A stretch of 27,971 nt of DNA, from the NCBI GenBank assembly GCA_905209075.1, contig CAJLRL010000031.1, positions 1 through 27,971 of the forward strand, written 5' to 3'. Position numbers and translations under genes: made by a program. Position 1 is the stretch's first letter; the number at the start of each line of letters is the position of its first letter. Below the pieces are notes generated by a model. That model saw nothing but the letters and a program-made list of their open reading frames with translations. It had not been told where the DNA came from and did no database searches. Positions 7,761-15,978 of this stretch are shown piece after piece. This DNA is from an uncultured Lachnospiraceae bacterium (GTDB taxonomy: Bacteria; Bacillota; Clostridia; Lachnospirales; Lachnospiraceae).

Positions 7761-9977
7761 TTACTCCTTTCCCAGTTCACAGATACGATCGCATAAACCG
7801 CTGTAACGCCTCTGCTGTGAATTATTCTTTATCATAAGATTAAATGTTTCATCATCCCCAACTATTGTAACACACTTCTTTGCCCTTGTAACTGCCGTAT
7901 ATAATAGATTACGGTTCATAAGCATTTTGGGACCCCCGAGCAGCGGAATGACTACTGCCGGATACTCACTTCCCTGTGACTTATGTATCGTAACCGCATA
8001 TGCATGCTCGAGTTCATCAAGAAGTTTGTAGGAATACTCAACCTTTCTTCCCTCATCAAATGTAACTGTCATTGTCTCTGCAAAATCATTTATCTCCTCG
8101 ATTATTCCTGTATCTCCATTAAAAACTCCCATACCTTTATCCACACATAATCCATATTTTGTGCGGATTTCCCACTCAAGCTGATAATTATTTTTTATCT
8201 GCATTACTTTATCGCCCTCACGGAATATAACTCCACGATGTTCTTTTTCCTTTTTATTTTTTCCCGGAGGATTTAAATATACCTGAAGTATGTTGTTAAG
8301 CCTCTCCACTCCAAGGAGCCCTTTTCTCATTGGTGTAAGCACCTGTATGTCATATTCTGACGCATCCACAAACTTCGGAAGCTTCTGCTTTATAAGCTGG
8401 AGTGTCACGTTTATTATTTTATCCGCATCATATCTCTTGAGGAAGAAAAAATCCATGCTTTTATTATTAAGTTCAACTTCCTCCCCACGGTTTATTTTAT
8501 GGGCATTTACTATTATATCACTTGTGCTTGCCTGCCTGAATATTTTTGTAAGCTTTACTGTATGAAAACAGCCCGCATCTATTATATCTTTTAGTACGCT
8601 TCCTGGTCCAACACTCGGCAGCTGGTTTACATCTCCTACCAATATAAGCCTTGTACCTGCGACAACCGCCTTGAGAAGCGAATACATAAGTGATATGTCA
8701 ACCATCGACATTTCGTCTATTATTATCACATCCGTTTCCAACGGATTACCCTCATTGCGTTCAAAGCCGGCACTCTTTCCATCCTCCATGCCACCATTCA
8801 ATTCAAGCATTCGATGTATCGTCCGTGCCTCATATCCGGTAGTTTCACTCATTCTCTTTGCCGCTCTTCCGGTCGGTGCCGCAAGAAAAATATCCATTCC
8901 GGCGATTTCAAAATATTTGATTATCGTATTTATCGTAGTTGTCTTTCCTGTACCGGGTCCTCCTGTTATTATAAGAAGTCCGTTGCGCACAGCTTCCTTT
9001 ACAGCCTCTGCCTGATGTTCATCCAGATTCATGTCCGTTTTCTTTTCAATCTTTCGCAGAGTTTCCTCTATCTCTATATCCGGCACATCATATGAAACAT
9101 CAAGCTGCTTTAACATGGCTGCTGTATTATATTCCATATAGTAAAACGTGTTTGCATATATCTGCGTCACGTCATCCTTTTGCTGCATTACAACTTTTCT
9201 ATCCATTGCAAGATTCATGTAATGCTTTTCTATATGTTCTGCATCTACCTCTAGAATTGCTGCTGCACGTCTCGTAAGCTCATCCATAGGCAGATATGTA
9301 TGTCCTTCAGCCGATGCCTGCTGCAATACATATAAAATCCCGCTTCTTATCCGAAAATCCGAGTCTGTTCTTATGCCTACCCTTGAGGCTATCTCATCAG
9401 CAGTCCTGAAACCGACACCTTCTATATCGTCAGCCATTTTGTATGGGTTTTCTTTTAGTATACTGTATATTTCATTTCCGTATGCATTATATATTTTTAC
9501 AGCGAGTGTCATATTTATTCCGTACTGCTGCAAAAATATCATTGCCTGTCTTAGATCCTTTTTGGCATTTACCTGATCCGCTATCTCCATAGCTTTCCTG
9601 CTGCTTATTCCCTTTACCTCGGCAAGTCTCTCAGGTTCTTCCTCTATGATCCTGAAAGTATCCTTTTTAAAGCGCCTTACTATACGTGCAGCCAGCGCAA
9701 GCCCTATACCTTTTATTGCCCCTGAGCCTAAATATCTTTCTATTGCTGTTTCATCCTCCGGCTCCTTTTCCTCGAAAGACGAAACCGCAAACTGCCTCCC
9801 ATATGTCTGGTGTTCTGTATACTCTCCCTTTGCCTCGATGTTTTCTCCCTCAGAAATATCCGAAAAGTTTCCAACACATGTAACTTCTTCCTCATCAACA
9901 ATAAGAACAAGCACCGTATAACCATTATCAGCATTCCTGAAAATAATATGATCTACATAACCATTTATAGTTTCCAA
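7761..9977 (-). CDS. recD2: RecD2-type ATP-dependent 5'-3' DNA helicase
   Basis: This is an SF1B helicase of the RecD2/TraA type, made by bacteria without being part of RecBCD. It carries an N-terminal OB-like segment, helix-hairpin-helix repeats (about 85-220), Walker A GGPGTGKT (about 339-346), the DEMSMVD Walker B, and a C-terminal VTIHKSQGSEYPAVVIP motif. I choose the TTG at 9977 (738 aa) over the ATG at 10010. The TTG has a GGAG with a 7-base spacer, and METINGYV matches how the family usually starts. The ATG has no SD and lies in the loop of a terminator-like hairpin. It follows flgJ and is coupled to the GNAT gene. Confidence 0.93.
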   Translation of the reverse strand: METINGYVDHIIFRNADNGYTVLVLIVDEEEVTCVGNFSDISEGENIEAKGEYTEHQTYGRQFAVSSFEEKEPEDETAIERYLGSGAIKGIGLALAARIVRRFKKDTFRIIEEEPERLAEVKGISSRKAMEIADQVNAKKDLRQAMIFLQQYGINMTLAVKIYNAYGNEIYSILKENPYKMADDIEGVGFRTADEIASRVGIRTDSDFRIRSGILYVLQQASAEGHTYLPMDELTRRAAAILEVDAEHIEKHYMNLAMDRKVVMQQKDDVTQIYANTFYYMEYNTAAMLKQLDVSYDVPDIEIEETLRKIEKKTDMNLDEHQAEAVKEAVRNGLLIITGGPGTGKTTTINTIIKYFEIAGMDIFLAAPTGRAAKRMSETTGYEARTIHRMLELNGGMEDGKSAGFERNEGNPLETDVIIIDEMSMVDISLMYSLLKAVVAGTRLILVGDVNQLPSVGPGSVLKDIIDAGCFHTVKLTKIFRQASTSDIIVNAHKINRGEEVELNNKSMDFFFLKRYDADKIINVTLQLIKQKLPKFVDASEYDIQVLTPMRKGLLGVERLNNILQVYLNPPGKNKKEKEHRGVIFREGDKVMQIKNNYQLEWEIRTKYGLCVDKGMGVFNGDTGIIEEINDFAETMTVTFDEGRKVEYSYKLLDELEHAYAVTIHKSQGSEYPAVVIPLLGGPKMLMNRNLLYTAVTRAKKCVTIVGDDETFNLMIKNNSQQRRYSGLCDRICELGKE

Positions 9978-9991
9978 TTTTTTTCTCCGTA

Positions 9992-10024
9992 TAACAAAAA
10001 CCTCCGGCATAAATGTCGAAGGTT
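9992..10024 (-). terminator. Terminator-like hairpin after the flagellar genes
   Basis: On the minus strand AACCTTCG (10024-10017) pairs with CGGAGGTT (10006-9999), one G-U pair, around a 10-base loop, followed by TTTTTGTTA. It begins 8 bases after the flgJ stop. It probably ends the flg transcript at least partly, leaving recD2 to read-through, since no separate promoter is seen. Confidence 0.6.
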
Positions 10025-10032
10025 ATCTTTGT

Positions 10033-10377
10033 CTATTTGATATTATAATTACGTTTCATCTGCTCATATAACTGCTGTGTCAGGTTCTGTCCTGACTGGT
10101 CGATTATTTTGTCACTGACCTGTTCTATTGCAGTATCCATGAAATAGTCTTTATATTTTGACATTGATGAACTTGTACTATCATCTTCCATAGTGAAAGT
10201 ATCCTTCACTTCTTTTATTATCTGTTCAAGAAAATATGATTCAAAATCTTTGACAGTATCTAAAAGTTCGTCATCCGAAGATGCAGATGACAATTTACCT
10301 GCACTTGATGTAAGTGCGTCTGCGGCTGCACTTGCTTTATTATCTGCCGCCACTGTTGTAAGACCGCTTATATCCAT
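10033..10377 (-). CDS. flgJ: Rod-binding protein (FlgJ N-terminal type)
   Basis: At 114 aa this protein carries only the rod-binding/rod-capping domain (core DTVKDFESYFLEQIIKEV, then MSKYKDYFMDTAIEQVS) and lacks the muramidase domain found in enterobacterial FlgJ. It should help assemble the flagellar rod beneath the peptidoglycan. The N-terminal 35 residues are Ala/Ser-rich and low complexity. The start has a GAGGAG SD. It is the last gene of flgF-flgG-flgJ. A separate enzyme would have to open the wall for the rod. Confidence 0.85.
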   Translation of the reverse strand: MDISGLTTVAADNKASAAADALTSSAGKLSSASSDDELLDTVKDFESYFLEQIIKEVKDTFTMEDDSTSSSMSKYKDYFMDTAIEQVSDKIIDQSGQNLTQQLYEQMKRNYNIK

Positions 10378-10407
10378 TTATCTCTCCTCTAACTGCTGCA
10401 ATGTCGC

Positions 10408-11226
10408 TTATCTTCTAAGATTATTTGCTGTCTCAAGCATCGAATCAGATGTCGTGATAGCCTTTGAATTAAGCTCATACGCTCTTTGTGCAACGATCAG
10501 ATTTACCATCTCATCTGCAACGTTGACATTTGAACCCTCAAGATATTTGTTCAAGACCTTACTTCTTGTAAGTCCGGCTGTCTGTCCCTCGAGCAGGGGA
10601 TTTCCGGAATTAGGTGTTGCGGCAAGAAGATTTCCGGATTGTTTTTCAAGTCCGGCCGGATTGTTAAACTGATATACCGCCATTGTCTGGTTTAAGTTGA
10701 CAAAATTGCCGTTATTATCATAGTATCCGATAGTTCCATCCTGATTGAAGTTCATCTTTTCAGATGATATTCCATTAGGAACTGCTATCTCATTTCCATT
10801 TGTGTCAAGCACAGGATTTCCTGCCGAATCCGCAAGTATTGTATTGCCGTTTGCAGATACGCTCCATGTAAATGAACCATCTCTTGTATAGTATACCTGA
10901 TTATCGCTTCCCCTTACCGCAAAAAAGCCGTCACCCTGAATAGCAAAATCCGTAGGATTGTCTGTCTCTGTAGGTGCTCCCTGTGTATACAACGATGTTG
11001 TAGCAGCAACCCTTGTTCCAAGTCCTGCCTGCGCTCCGACAGGCTTTGCATCGCCATTTCCGGATGTTGTCTGTGTCTGTATTGTCTGGTATAAAAGAGA
11101 TTTGAATTCCGCTCTCTCTGCTTTGTATCCATAAGTATTTACATTTGCAAGATTATTTGATATCGTATCTACATTTGTCTGTTCAGCACGCATTCCTGTC
11201 GCTGCTGTATAAAGTGCTCTCATCAT
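10408..11226 (-). CDS. flgG: Flagellar distal rod protein FlgG
   Basis: This structural protein of the distal rod of the flagellar basal body is exported by the flagellar type III system. At 272 aa it is near the usual 260. It has the N-terminal signature MMRALYTAATGM with TISNNLANVNTYGYK, the central QGDGFFAV and YTRDGSF motifs, and a C-terminal coiled segment with NVNVADEMVNLIVAQRAYE. There is no signal peptide, as expected. It follows flgF by 15 bases. Confidence 0.95.
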   Translation of the reverse strand: MMRALYTAATGMRAEQTNVDTISNNLANVNTYGYKAERAEFKSLLYQTIQTQTTSGNGDAKPVGAQAGLGTRVAATTSLYTQGAPTETDNPTDFAIQGDGFFAVRGSDNQVYYTRDGSFTWSVSANGNTILADSAGNPVLDTNGNEIAVPNGISSEKMNFNQDGTIGYYDNNGNFVNLNQTMAVYQFNNPAGLEKQSGNLLAATPNSGNPLLEGQTAGLTRSKVLNKYLEGSNVNVADEMVNLIVAQRAYELNSKAITTSDSMLETANNLRR

Positions 11227-11241
11227 AAGGCTTCATTCTCC

Positions 11242-12042
11242 TTAAACTTTTCCGACCTGATTAACTGCTTTGTCGAGTGTACTGTCTATCGACTGGACAA
11301 CCTTTTGTCCTGCCTCATAGGCTCTTTGTATGGTTATCATATTTACCATCTCGTTCACAACGTTTACATTTGATGTTTCAAGTGCTCCCTGCTCCATTTC
11401 AGCATCACTTGCAACAACATTTCCTCCATCCACAAGATTATAGAGGTTTTCACCATACTTTTCTATGTAATCATAATTATCGATATCTACCATTCCGATA
11501 GTACCTACGATCTGATTATTCTGTGTTATGTATCCAAGTGAGTTAACAGAAAATGTAGCATTGGGATCTATCCTGACCCAGTTTGCCTGTCCTGCATCAC
11601 TGTTTAAAGCACCATTTGCATTAAGTACGTGGTCACCGTCAGCTGTGACAAGATACCCTTCTGAATTAAGCTTAAACGCTCCATCCCTCGTGTATTTGAT
11701 GGTTGTATTGCCGTTTTTATCCATAAATGCTATGGCAAAAAAACCATTGCCTCCTATAGCCAGATCAGTATTATTGTCTGTGACCTTATAGCTTCCCTCA
11801 GACCAGTCTGTGTAATTCTCACCGAGTTTTACGCCATATGTTATGTCACCAATTCTCTGATTCAGACCATAAACAGATGTATCTTTTAATTTAACCGCCA
11901 TCTCCTCATCAAATGAGCGTGATGTCGTACCTTCCTTTTTAAAGCCGTATGTGTCTGAATTTGCAAGATTGTTTGCAAGAATATCCATACGTCTCATTTC
12001 ATTTCGCATGCCTGTGTAGGCAGTGTATAAACCTTTAACCAT
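11242..12042 (-). CDS. flgF: Flagellar rod protein, FlgF/FlhO-like
   Basis: This flagellar hook-basal-body rod protein of 266 aa is paralogous to the next gene. It shows the family N-terminus (VKGLYTAYTGMRNEM, ILANNLANSDTYGFKK), the central IGGNGFFAI and YTRDGAFKLNSEGYLVT motifs, and the C-terminal TSNVNVVNEMVNMITIQRAYE. In Firmicutes the equivalent is often called FlhO; the FlgF versus FlhO label is a naming choice. It is first in the flg unit and has a sigma-28-like promoter upstream. Confidence 0.9.
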   Translation of the reverse strand: MVKGLYTAYTGMRNEMRRMDILANNLANSDTYGFKKEGTTSRSFDEEMAVKLKDTSVYGLNQRIGDITYGVKLGENYTDWSEGSYKVTDNNTDLAIGGNGFFAIAFMDKNGNTTIKYTRDGAFKLNSEGYLVTADGDHVLNANGALNSDAGQANWVRIDPNATFSVNSLGYITQNNQIVGTIGMVDIDNYDYIEKYGENLYNLVDGGNVVASDAEMEQGALETSNVNVVNEMVNMITIQRAYEAGQKVVQSIDSTLDKAVNQVGKV

Positions 12043-12071
12043 TGATTATCTCCAATTTGGGTTTTAAATTT

Positions 12072-12108
12072 ATATCGGAACAACTTTATAATGTACTTAG
12101 TTATCATA
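12072..12108 (-). promoter_or_regulatory. Sigma-28-like promoter of the flgF operon
   Basis: TCCGATAT (12079-12072) matches 7 of 8 bases of the sigma-28/SigD -10 GCCGATAT. TAAG (12099-12096) stands 16 bases upstream against a consensus of TAAA at about 15. A sigma-A-like TATGAT (12108-12103) also lies just upstream but has no convincing -35 box. Flagellar sigma control is the better fit given the genes. Confidence 0.5.
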
Positions 12109-12141
12109 GCATACTTTTTATATTTTTTAAAGAAAAAACAC

Positions 12142-12174
12142 ATAAAAATCCGCAGGAGGATCATTCCTGCGGAT
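12142..12174 (-). terminator. Rho-independent terminator of hom
   Basis: A perfect 10-bp stem ATCCGCAGGA/TCCTGCGGAT has a 7-base loop and is followed on the minus strand by TTTTTATG. It starts 15 bases after the hom stop. Confidence 0.85.
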
Positions 12175-12189
12175 CTTATGCCTGATATT

Positions 12190-13380
12190 TTATAATCTGA
12201 TTCTATTTATAACATTGATCTTATCTGCTTTTGCTGCAAAATCTTTTTCAGCCATAGCTTCTGTTGTGAATCCATATTCTCCATCCACAACATTTTCAAC
12301 GTAAGATACATTTCCAAATATCTTTTCAACCTCTTCTTTTGGTGAATCTGTTCTTACGAAAAATCTATTTACACTGTCATCATAACTTACAAGTGTAAGC
12401 TTTTCCGGTTTCCAGTCAATGTATATATTTGTGTGCTGATGTCTTGCCATATCGACAACATCGGCTACAACTGCACTGGCTGTAGGAAGTTTTCCAGCTC
12501 CGCTTCCATAAAACATAGCATCGCCAAGAGCATTTCCATGAAGGAATATTCCGTTAAATACTCCGTTAACTCCGCATAGAGGATGTGCTGAGTCGATCAT
12601 ATAAGGTGCAACCATACATGTATAGCTGCTGCCGGCTTTTCTGCTTGAAGCAAGAAGTTTTATCGATCTGTTCATTGCCTTTGCATATTTAAAATCGTCT
12701 GCCGTGATCTTTGTGATCCCTTCACAATGAATGTCTTCGAAATCAACCTGCTGTCCTGCTATAAGCGATGTAAGTATTGCGATCTTACGGCATGGATCAT
12801 GTCCTTCTATATCAGCTGTCGGATCTTTTTCTGCATATCCCTTATCCTGTGCATCTTTTAACACTTCATCAAAATCTGCACCCTCATCAGCCATCTTTGT
12901 AAGCATATAATTTGTTGTACCATTAAGTATTCCTGTTATTTCCTCAATCTCATCTGCTGTGAGACATTTATTAAGAGGTCTTATGATAGGGATTCCACCG
13001 CCTACACTTGCCTCAAACTGGAAATTAACTCCGTGATCACGCGCAATCTTGATAAGCTCAGCACCTTTTGCTGCAACTAAATTTTTGTTAGATGTAGCTA
13101 CCTGTTTTCCGGCTTCAAGCATTTCCTTTACAAAAGTAAATGCAGGTTCTACACCTCCCATAGTCTCGACAACTATGCCTATTTCAGGATCCTGTGCAAT
13201 CGTCTTATAATCGTGTACTATCTTGTTTTCTATCGAAGTCCCCGGAAATTCTCTTAAGTCAAGCACATACTTAACCTCGATCGGTTCTCCTGCACGCTCT
13301 GCGATTTTATCTTTGTTGATCTCTAATACTTCTACAACACCTGATCCTATTGTGCCGTAGCCCATAACTGCTATCTTCAT
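12190..13380 (-). CDS. hom: Homoserine dehydrogenase
   Basis: This enzyme reduces aspartate semialdehyde to homoserine with NAD(P)H, the branch point to threonine and methionine. The dinucleotide motif GYGTIGSGVVE is at residues 7-17. The catalytic core includes EASVGGGIPIIRPL, GILNGTTNYML and the lysine-containing GYAEKDPTADIEGHD. At 396 aa it is shorter than the 430-aa forms. The C-terminal 60 residues (from about 335) resemble a short or degenerate ACT-like domain, so feedback control may differ. It starts 4 bases after a separate ACT-domain gene, with a GGGAG SD. Confidence 0.95.
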   Translation of the reverse strand: MKIAVMGYGTIGSGVVEVLEINKDKIAERAGEPIEVKYVLDLREFPGTSIENKIVHDYKTIAQDPEIGIVVETMGGVEPAFTFVKEMLEAGKQVATSNKNLVAAKGAELIKIARDHGVNFQFEASVGGGIPIIRPLNKCLTADEIEEITGILNGTTNYMLTKMADEGADFDEVLKDAQDKGYAEKDPTADIEGHDPCRKIAILTSLIAGQQVDFEDIHCEGITKITADDFKYAKAMNRSIKLLASSRKAGSSYTCMVAPYMIDSAHPLCGVNGVFNGIFLHGNALGDAMFYGSGAGKLPTASAVVADVVDMARHQHTNIYIDWKPEKLTLVSYDDSVNRFFVRTDSPKEEVEKIFGNVSYVENVVDGEYGFTTEAMAEKDFAAKADKINVINRIRL

Positions 13381-13384
13381 CTTG

Positions 13385-13828
13385 TCACTCCCTGGCTATT
13401 ATTCTAACGTAATGTATTCCTTTTACAGATTCGATTGCCTTTACCATATCATCCACATCATCCGATTCCGGGAAAACATCAACTGATAAAGTAAGTGATG
13501 CTATTCCGTTTACAGGTACACTCTGATGTATTGTAAGTATATTGGCTTTTTCATCTGCAATAGATTTTGAAACGATCGATAAAAGTCCCGGCTCGTCATC
13601 CATCTGTATTACCATGTTGACTGTCTTTCCTTTTCGCTCTTCGTGATACGGAAAAATATCATCCTTGTACTTATAAAATGAACTCCGGCTTATACCAACC
13701 GCTTCTGTTGCATCCTGCACAGATTCAAGCTTTCCTGAATCTAGAAGACGTTTGGCTTCAACTACCTTTAATAAAACTTCAGGCACGGCCTTTTCACGTA
13801 CCACATAGTAGTTTGATTTATCTGCCAT
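13385..13828 (-). CDS. ACT domain-containing protein (UPF0735/PheB-like)
   Basis: This 147-aa regulatory-type protein has an N-terminal helix-turn-helix-like part (about 10-60, with VQDATEAVGISRSSFYKYKD) and a C-terminal ACT domain (about 67-147, with VNMVIQMDDEPGLLSIVSKSI). ACT domains bind amino acids. The family commonly sits beside hom and may sense threonine or a related amino acid; its target is not known. I chose the ATG at 13828 because GGAGG lies 8 bases upstream, whereas the TTG at 13843 overlaps that SD. It is the first gene of the ACT-hom operon. Confidence 0.88.
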   Translation of the reverse strand: MADKSNYYVVREKAVPEVLLKVVEAKRLLDSGKLESVQDATEAVGISRSSFYKYKDDIFPYHEERKGKTVNMVIQMDDEPGLLSIVSKSIADEKANILTIHQSVPVNGIASLTLSVDVFPESDDVDDMVKAIESVKGIHYVRIIARE

Positions 13829-13841
13829 CCTTGCTACCTCC

Positions 13842-13873
13842 AAAAATGCCGGTATGTATGTCCTGCACCGACA
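13842..13873 (-). promoter_or_regulatory. Leader hairpin with short U-run before the ACT-hom operon
   Basis: TGTCGGT (13873-13867) pairs with ACCGGCA (13853-13847), one G-U pair, and is followed by TTTTT just before the GGAGG of the ACT gene. It resembles a small attenuator. The stem is short, so a role is uncertain. Confidence 0.35.
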
Positions 13874-13891
13874 TTTGTCCTCGACTCAAAG

Positions 13892-13920
13892 ATTCTACCA
13901 TAAAGAACCACTAAATGCAA
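13892..13920 (-). promoter_or_regulatory. Sigma-A promoter of the ACT-hom operon
   Basis: The -35 box is TTGCAT (13920-13915), with a 17-base spacer and the -10 box TAGAAT (13897-13892), preceded by TGG as an extended -10. The predicted start is near 13885, giving a leader of about 57 bases. It lies directly downstream of the SPFH gene stop, so the two units are separate. Confidence 0.7.
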
Positions 13921-13933
13921 CATAGATATTTTA

Positions 13934-15220
13934 TTATGGTCTTGGTTTTCCACACTCACTGCAGAATTTTCCTTTATTCACTGCTCCACACCCACATGTC
14001 CACTCTGCTGCCGGTGCAGGTTTTCCGCATTCGCTACAGAATTTTCCTGTGTTTACCGTTCCACATTCACACGTCCATGAATTTGCTGGTGCCGGCGCTG
14101 GTTTTCCACACTCAATACAGAATTTTCCCGTATTTTTGGCTCCACACTCACATGTCCATTCTGCTGCAGATGCTGCGGCTGCAGCATTTACAGGCATCTG
14201 TGCAGTAGACGGCTGTTGTACCTGCTGTTGTGCGTTCTGACGATTCTGCGACATCTGGTTAAAGCCCTGCATCATATTCCCCATTGAAGAAACACCCATG
14301 CCGACTCCCATGAATCCCTGCATCGCACCGCCTGCATTACTTCCTGCATTTTTAACTCCTTCAGACATATTTTTCACCATATATCCCTGGGCTATATCAG
14401 GATCAGAAAGCATTGCGCCTTCATTTCTTGTGTTTATGAGTTCCTGTGATTTTTCATCATATGAAACACTTGCGATACCTACACTCTGAACTTCCATTCC
14501 ACGCATCTGGTTCCAGCTGTCATCAAGTGTATCTGCCATGTACTTGCCAAGTTCTCTTGCTTTACTTGTGACAAATGAAATTCTCGTTCCATCCGCAGAC
14601 ATCTGGTTTATTGCCGACTGCAGTGCTTCAAGGAATTCTGAAAGATACTGCTCATTAATATCTGTGATCTCTACATGGTCTTTATTCTTTGGGATTGCCT
14701 CTGCATAAAACTGGAGAGGATTTGTAATTTTAATAGAATATGTTCCATGCGCTCTTAAGAAAAGTTCTGCATTATAGAATGTATCAAAATAATTTATCGG
14801 ATTACGTGTTCCGAATTTAATCCCCTTTATTTCCTGAAGGTTAATATAGTAAACCTTCTGTTCCTGCGGTGTCTGTCCGCCAAACTTAACCCTTGTAAAG
14901 GCTTCCTTTAGCGAATCCCCAAATTGCCCATTAAACAATGACGGCATAGACGAATTGCTTACCTGATAATATCCCGGCTCTGCTGTATAATCAACGATTT
15001 TTCCTCCATCAACAAGGATCATGAACTGATTGTCATAAACCCTTACTATGGAACCATTTGATATTATGTTGTTGCTTCCTTTTCTGTTTTCTCCTCTATT
15101 TACCAGTACACCTCTTGTGTATACTGTCTGATCCCCCATATTTTCCGGCTCGATAACTTCCTGCCATGCGTCTGCAAATCCACCACCTATGGCACTCGCC
15201 ACAGCTCTTATAATTCCCAT
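13934..15220 (-). CDS. SPFH-domain protein with three C-terminal zinc ribbons (YdjI-like)
   Basis: This 428-aa protein resembles Bacillus YdjI, a flotillin-like SPFH protein of the virion-core family thought to act in membrane stress. The SPFH region covers about 40-300, with QEIKGIKFGTRNPINYFD and SKARELGKYMADTLDD. A Gly/Met/Gln-rich linker follows (about 290-350). Residues 355-428 are three tandem CxC...CxxC ribbons of the form W-T-C-x-C-G...F-C-x-E-C-G-K-P. No signal peptide is seen, so it is probably cytoplasmic and peripherally membrane-bound. It lies 11 bases after a TIM44-like zinc-ribbon gene. The zinc-ribbon count is unusual. Confidence 0.88.
   Translation of the reverse strand: MGIIRAVASAIGGGFADAWQEVIEPENMGDQTVYTRGVLVNRGENRKGSNNIISNGSIVRVYDNQFMILVDGGKIVDYTAEPGYYQVSNSSMPSLFNGQFGDSLKEAFTRVKFGGQTPQEQKVYYINLQEIKGIKFGTRNPINYFDTFYNAELFLRAHGTYSIKITNPLQFYAEAIPKNKDHVEITDINEQYLSEFLEALQSAINQMSADGTRISFVTSKARELGKYMADTLDDSWNQMRGMEVQSVGIASVSYDEKSQELINTRNEGAMLSDPDIAQGYMVKNMSEGVKNAGSNAGGAMQGFMGVGMGVSSMGNMMQGFNQMSQNRQNAQQQVQQPSTAQMPVNAAAAASAAEWTCECGAKNTGKFCIECGKPAPAPANSWTCECGTVNTGKFCSECGKPAPAAEWTCGCGAVNKGKFCSECGKPRP
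13937..14158 (-). repeat. Three tandem zinc-ribbon units in the SPFH gene
   Basis: Residues 355-381, 382-406 and 407-428 repeat a 22-residue core joined by short Pro/Ala linkers. Each unit has four cysteines arranged CxC and CxxC. The DNA units are similar enough (about 66-81 bases) to suggest recent internal duplication, so copy number may vary between strains. Confidence 0.85.
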
Positions 15221-15231
15221 TCTTTTCCTCC

Positions 15232-15978
15232 TTAACAGTGATTGTAGTCAACCTCACAAAAATTTTGAAGTGACCATACTTTTATATTGACAGGCTCCAC
15301 TCCGGAACCACAATATTCACAAAACTTTGATCCAAGATTTGTAATCGGTGCGCCGCAGTTTGGGCATGTCACACCGATTGAATTATTTCCTTTTGCCATA
15401 TCCACATTCTGTATGTATACAAGTTCCATATTATATTTTGTCTGTGTCCGGCGCTGGTCAGTTCCTTCGATCATTTTTCCGGACTGTGTTTTGGTATAAA
15501 TATATGAAACTGCACTCTGGATATAAACTATACATTTTCCATTAACCTTTTTGTAGTTGGAAATTTCTGTCTGATGAACTTTTATGTCCTCGTAATGTTC
15601 GAGTGTCTGTGACATTTCGTTCATTTCTATCCTGTTGCGTACTATCTCTTTCACATCATCCGATGCATTCTGTACAAGCAGGTCCATGTCTGATGATGAA
15701 ATGGCATTGAGTGCCGATACAAGCATGATCTCTGCTTTATTTTTAAACTGTTCCCACACGAACTCCGGGAAGTCACGTTTTATCTGTGGTTCCATTATCC
15801 TCGTCATTCCCGAAACAGATTTCGGAGTTCTCGATACATCATCAGAAATCCTGTTTATTCCCTCTACTATGTCAGACGTTCCAAGAATTGACTGCGACAG
15901 CTTTCTTACTTTTTCTCTTACTACAAGTACAGCTGACAATATTCCAGCAAGTATCACGCCTGCAATGATCCATTTCAA
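15232..15978 (-). CDS. Membrane-anchored TIM44-like protein with zinc ribbon
   Basis: At 248 aa it has one N-terminal membrane helix (about 1-20, WIIAGVILAGILSAVLVV), a middle region resembling a TIM44/NTF2-like fold (about 65-190, with FPEFVWEQFKNKAEIMLVSAL), and a zinc ribbon with Cys205, Cys208, Cys220 and Cys223. Zinc-ribbon partners of SPFH proteins occur beside ydjI in other Firmicutes. The start is TTG: the stop of prfB is TAG and TTG follows at once, with AAGGAGG 8 bases upstream inside prfB. No ATG in frame is near. Function is not established. Confidence 0.75.
   Translation of the reverse strand: MKWIIAGVILAGILSAVLVVREKVRKLSQSILGTSDIVEGINRISDDVSRTPKSVSGMTRIMEPQIKRDFPEFVWEQFKNKAEIMLVSALNAISSSDMDLLVQNASDDVKEIVRNRIEMNEMSQTLEHYEDIKVHQTEISNYKKVNGKCIVYIQSAVSYIYTKTQSGKMIEGTDQRRTQTKYNMELVYIQNVDMAKGNNSIGVTCPNCGAPITNLGSKFCEYCGSGVEPVNIKVWSLQNFCEVDYNHC

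Noticed and set aside
12190..13920. T-box or amino-acid riboswitch controlling hom
   Set aside because: The leader is under 60 bases with no T-box motif; only a small hairpin is present.
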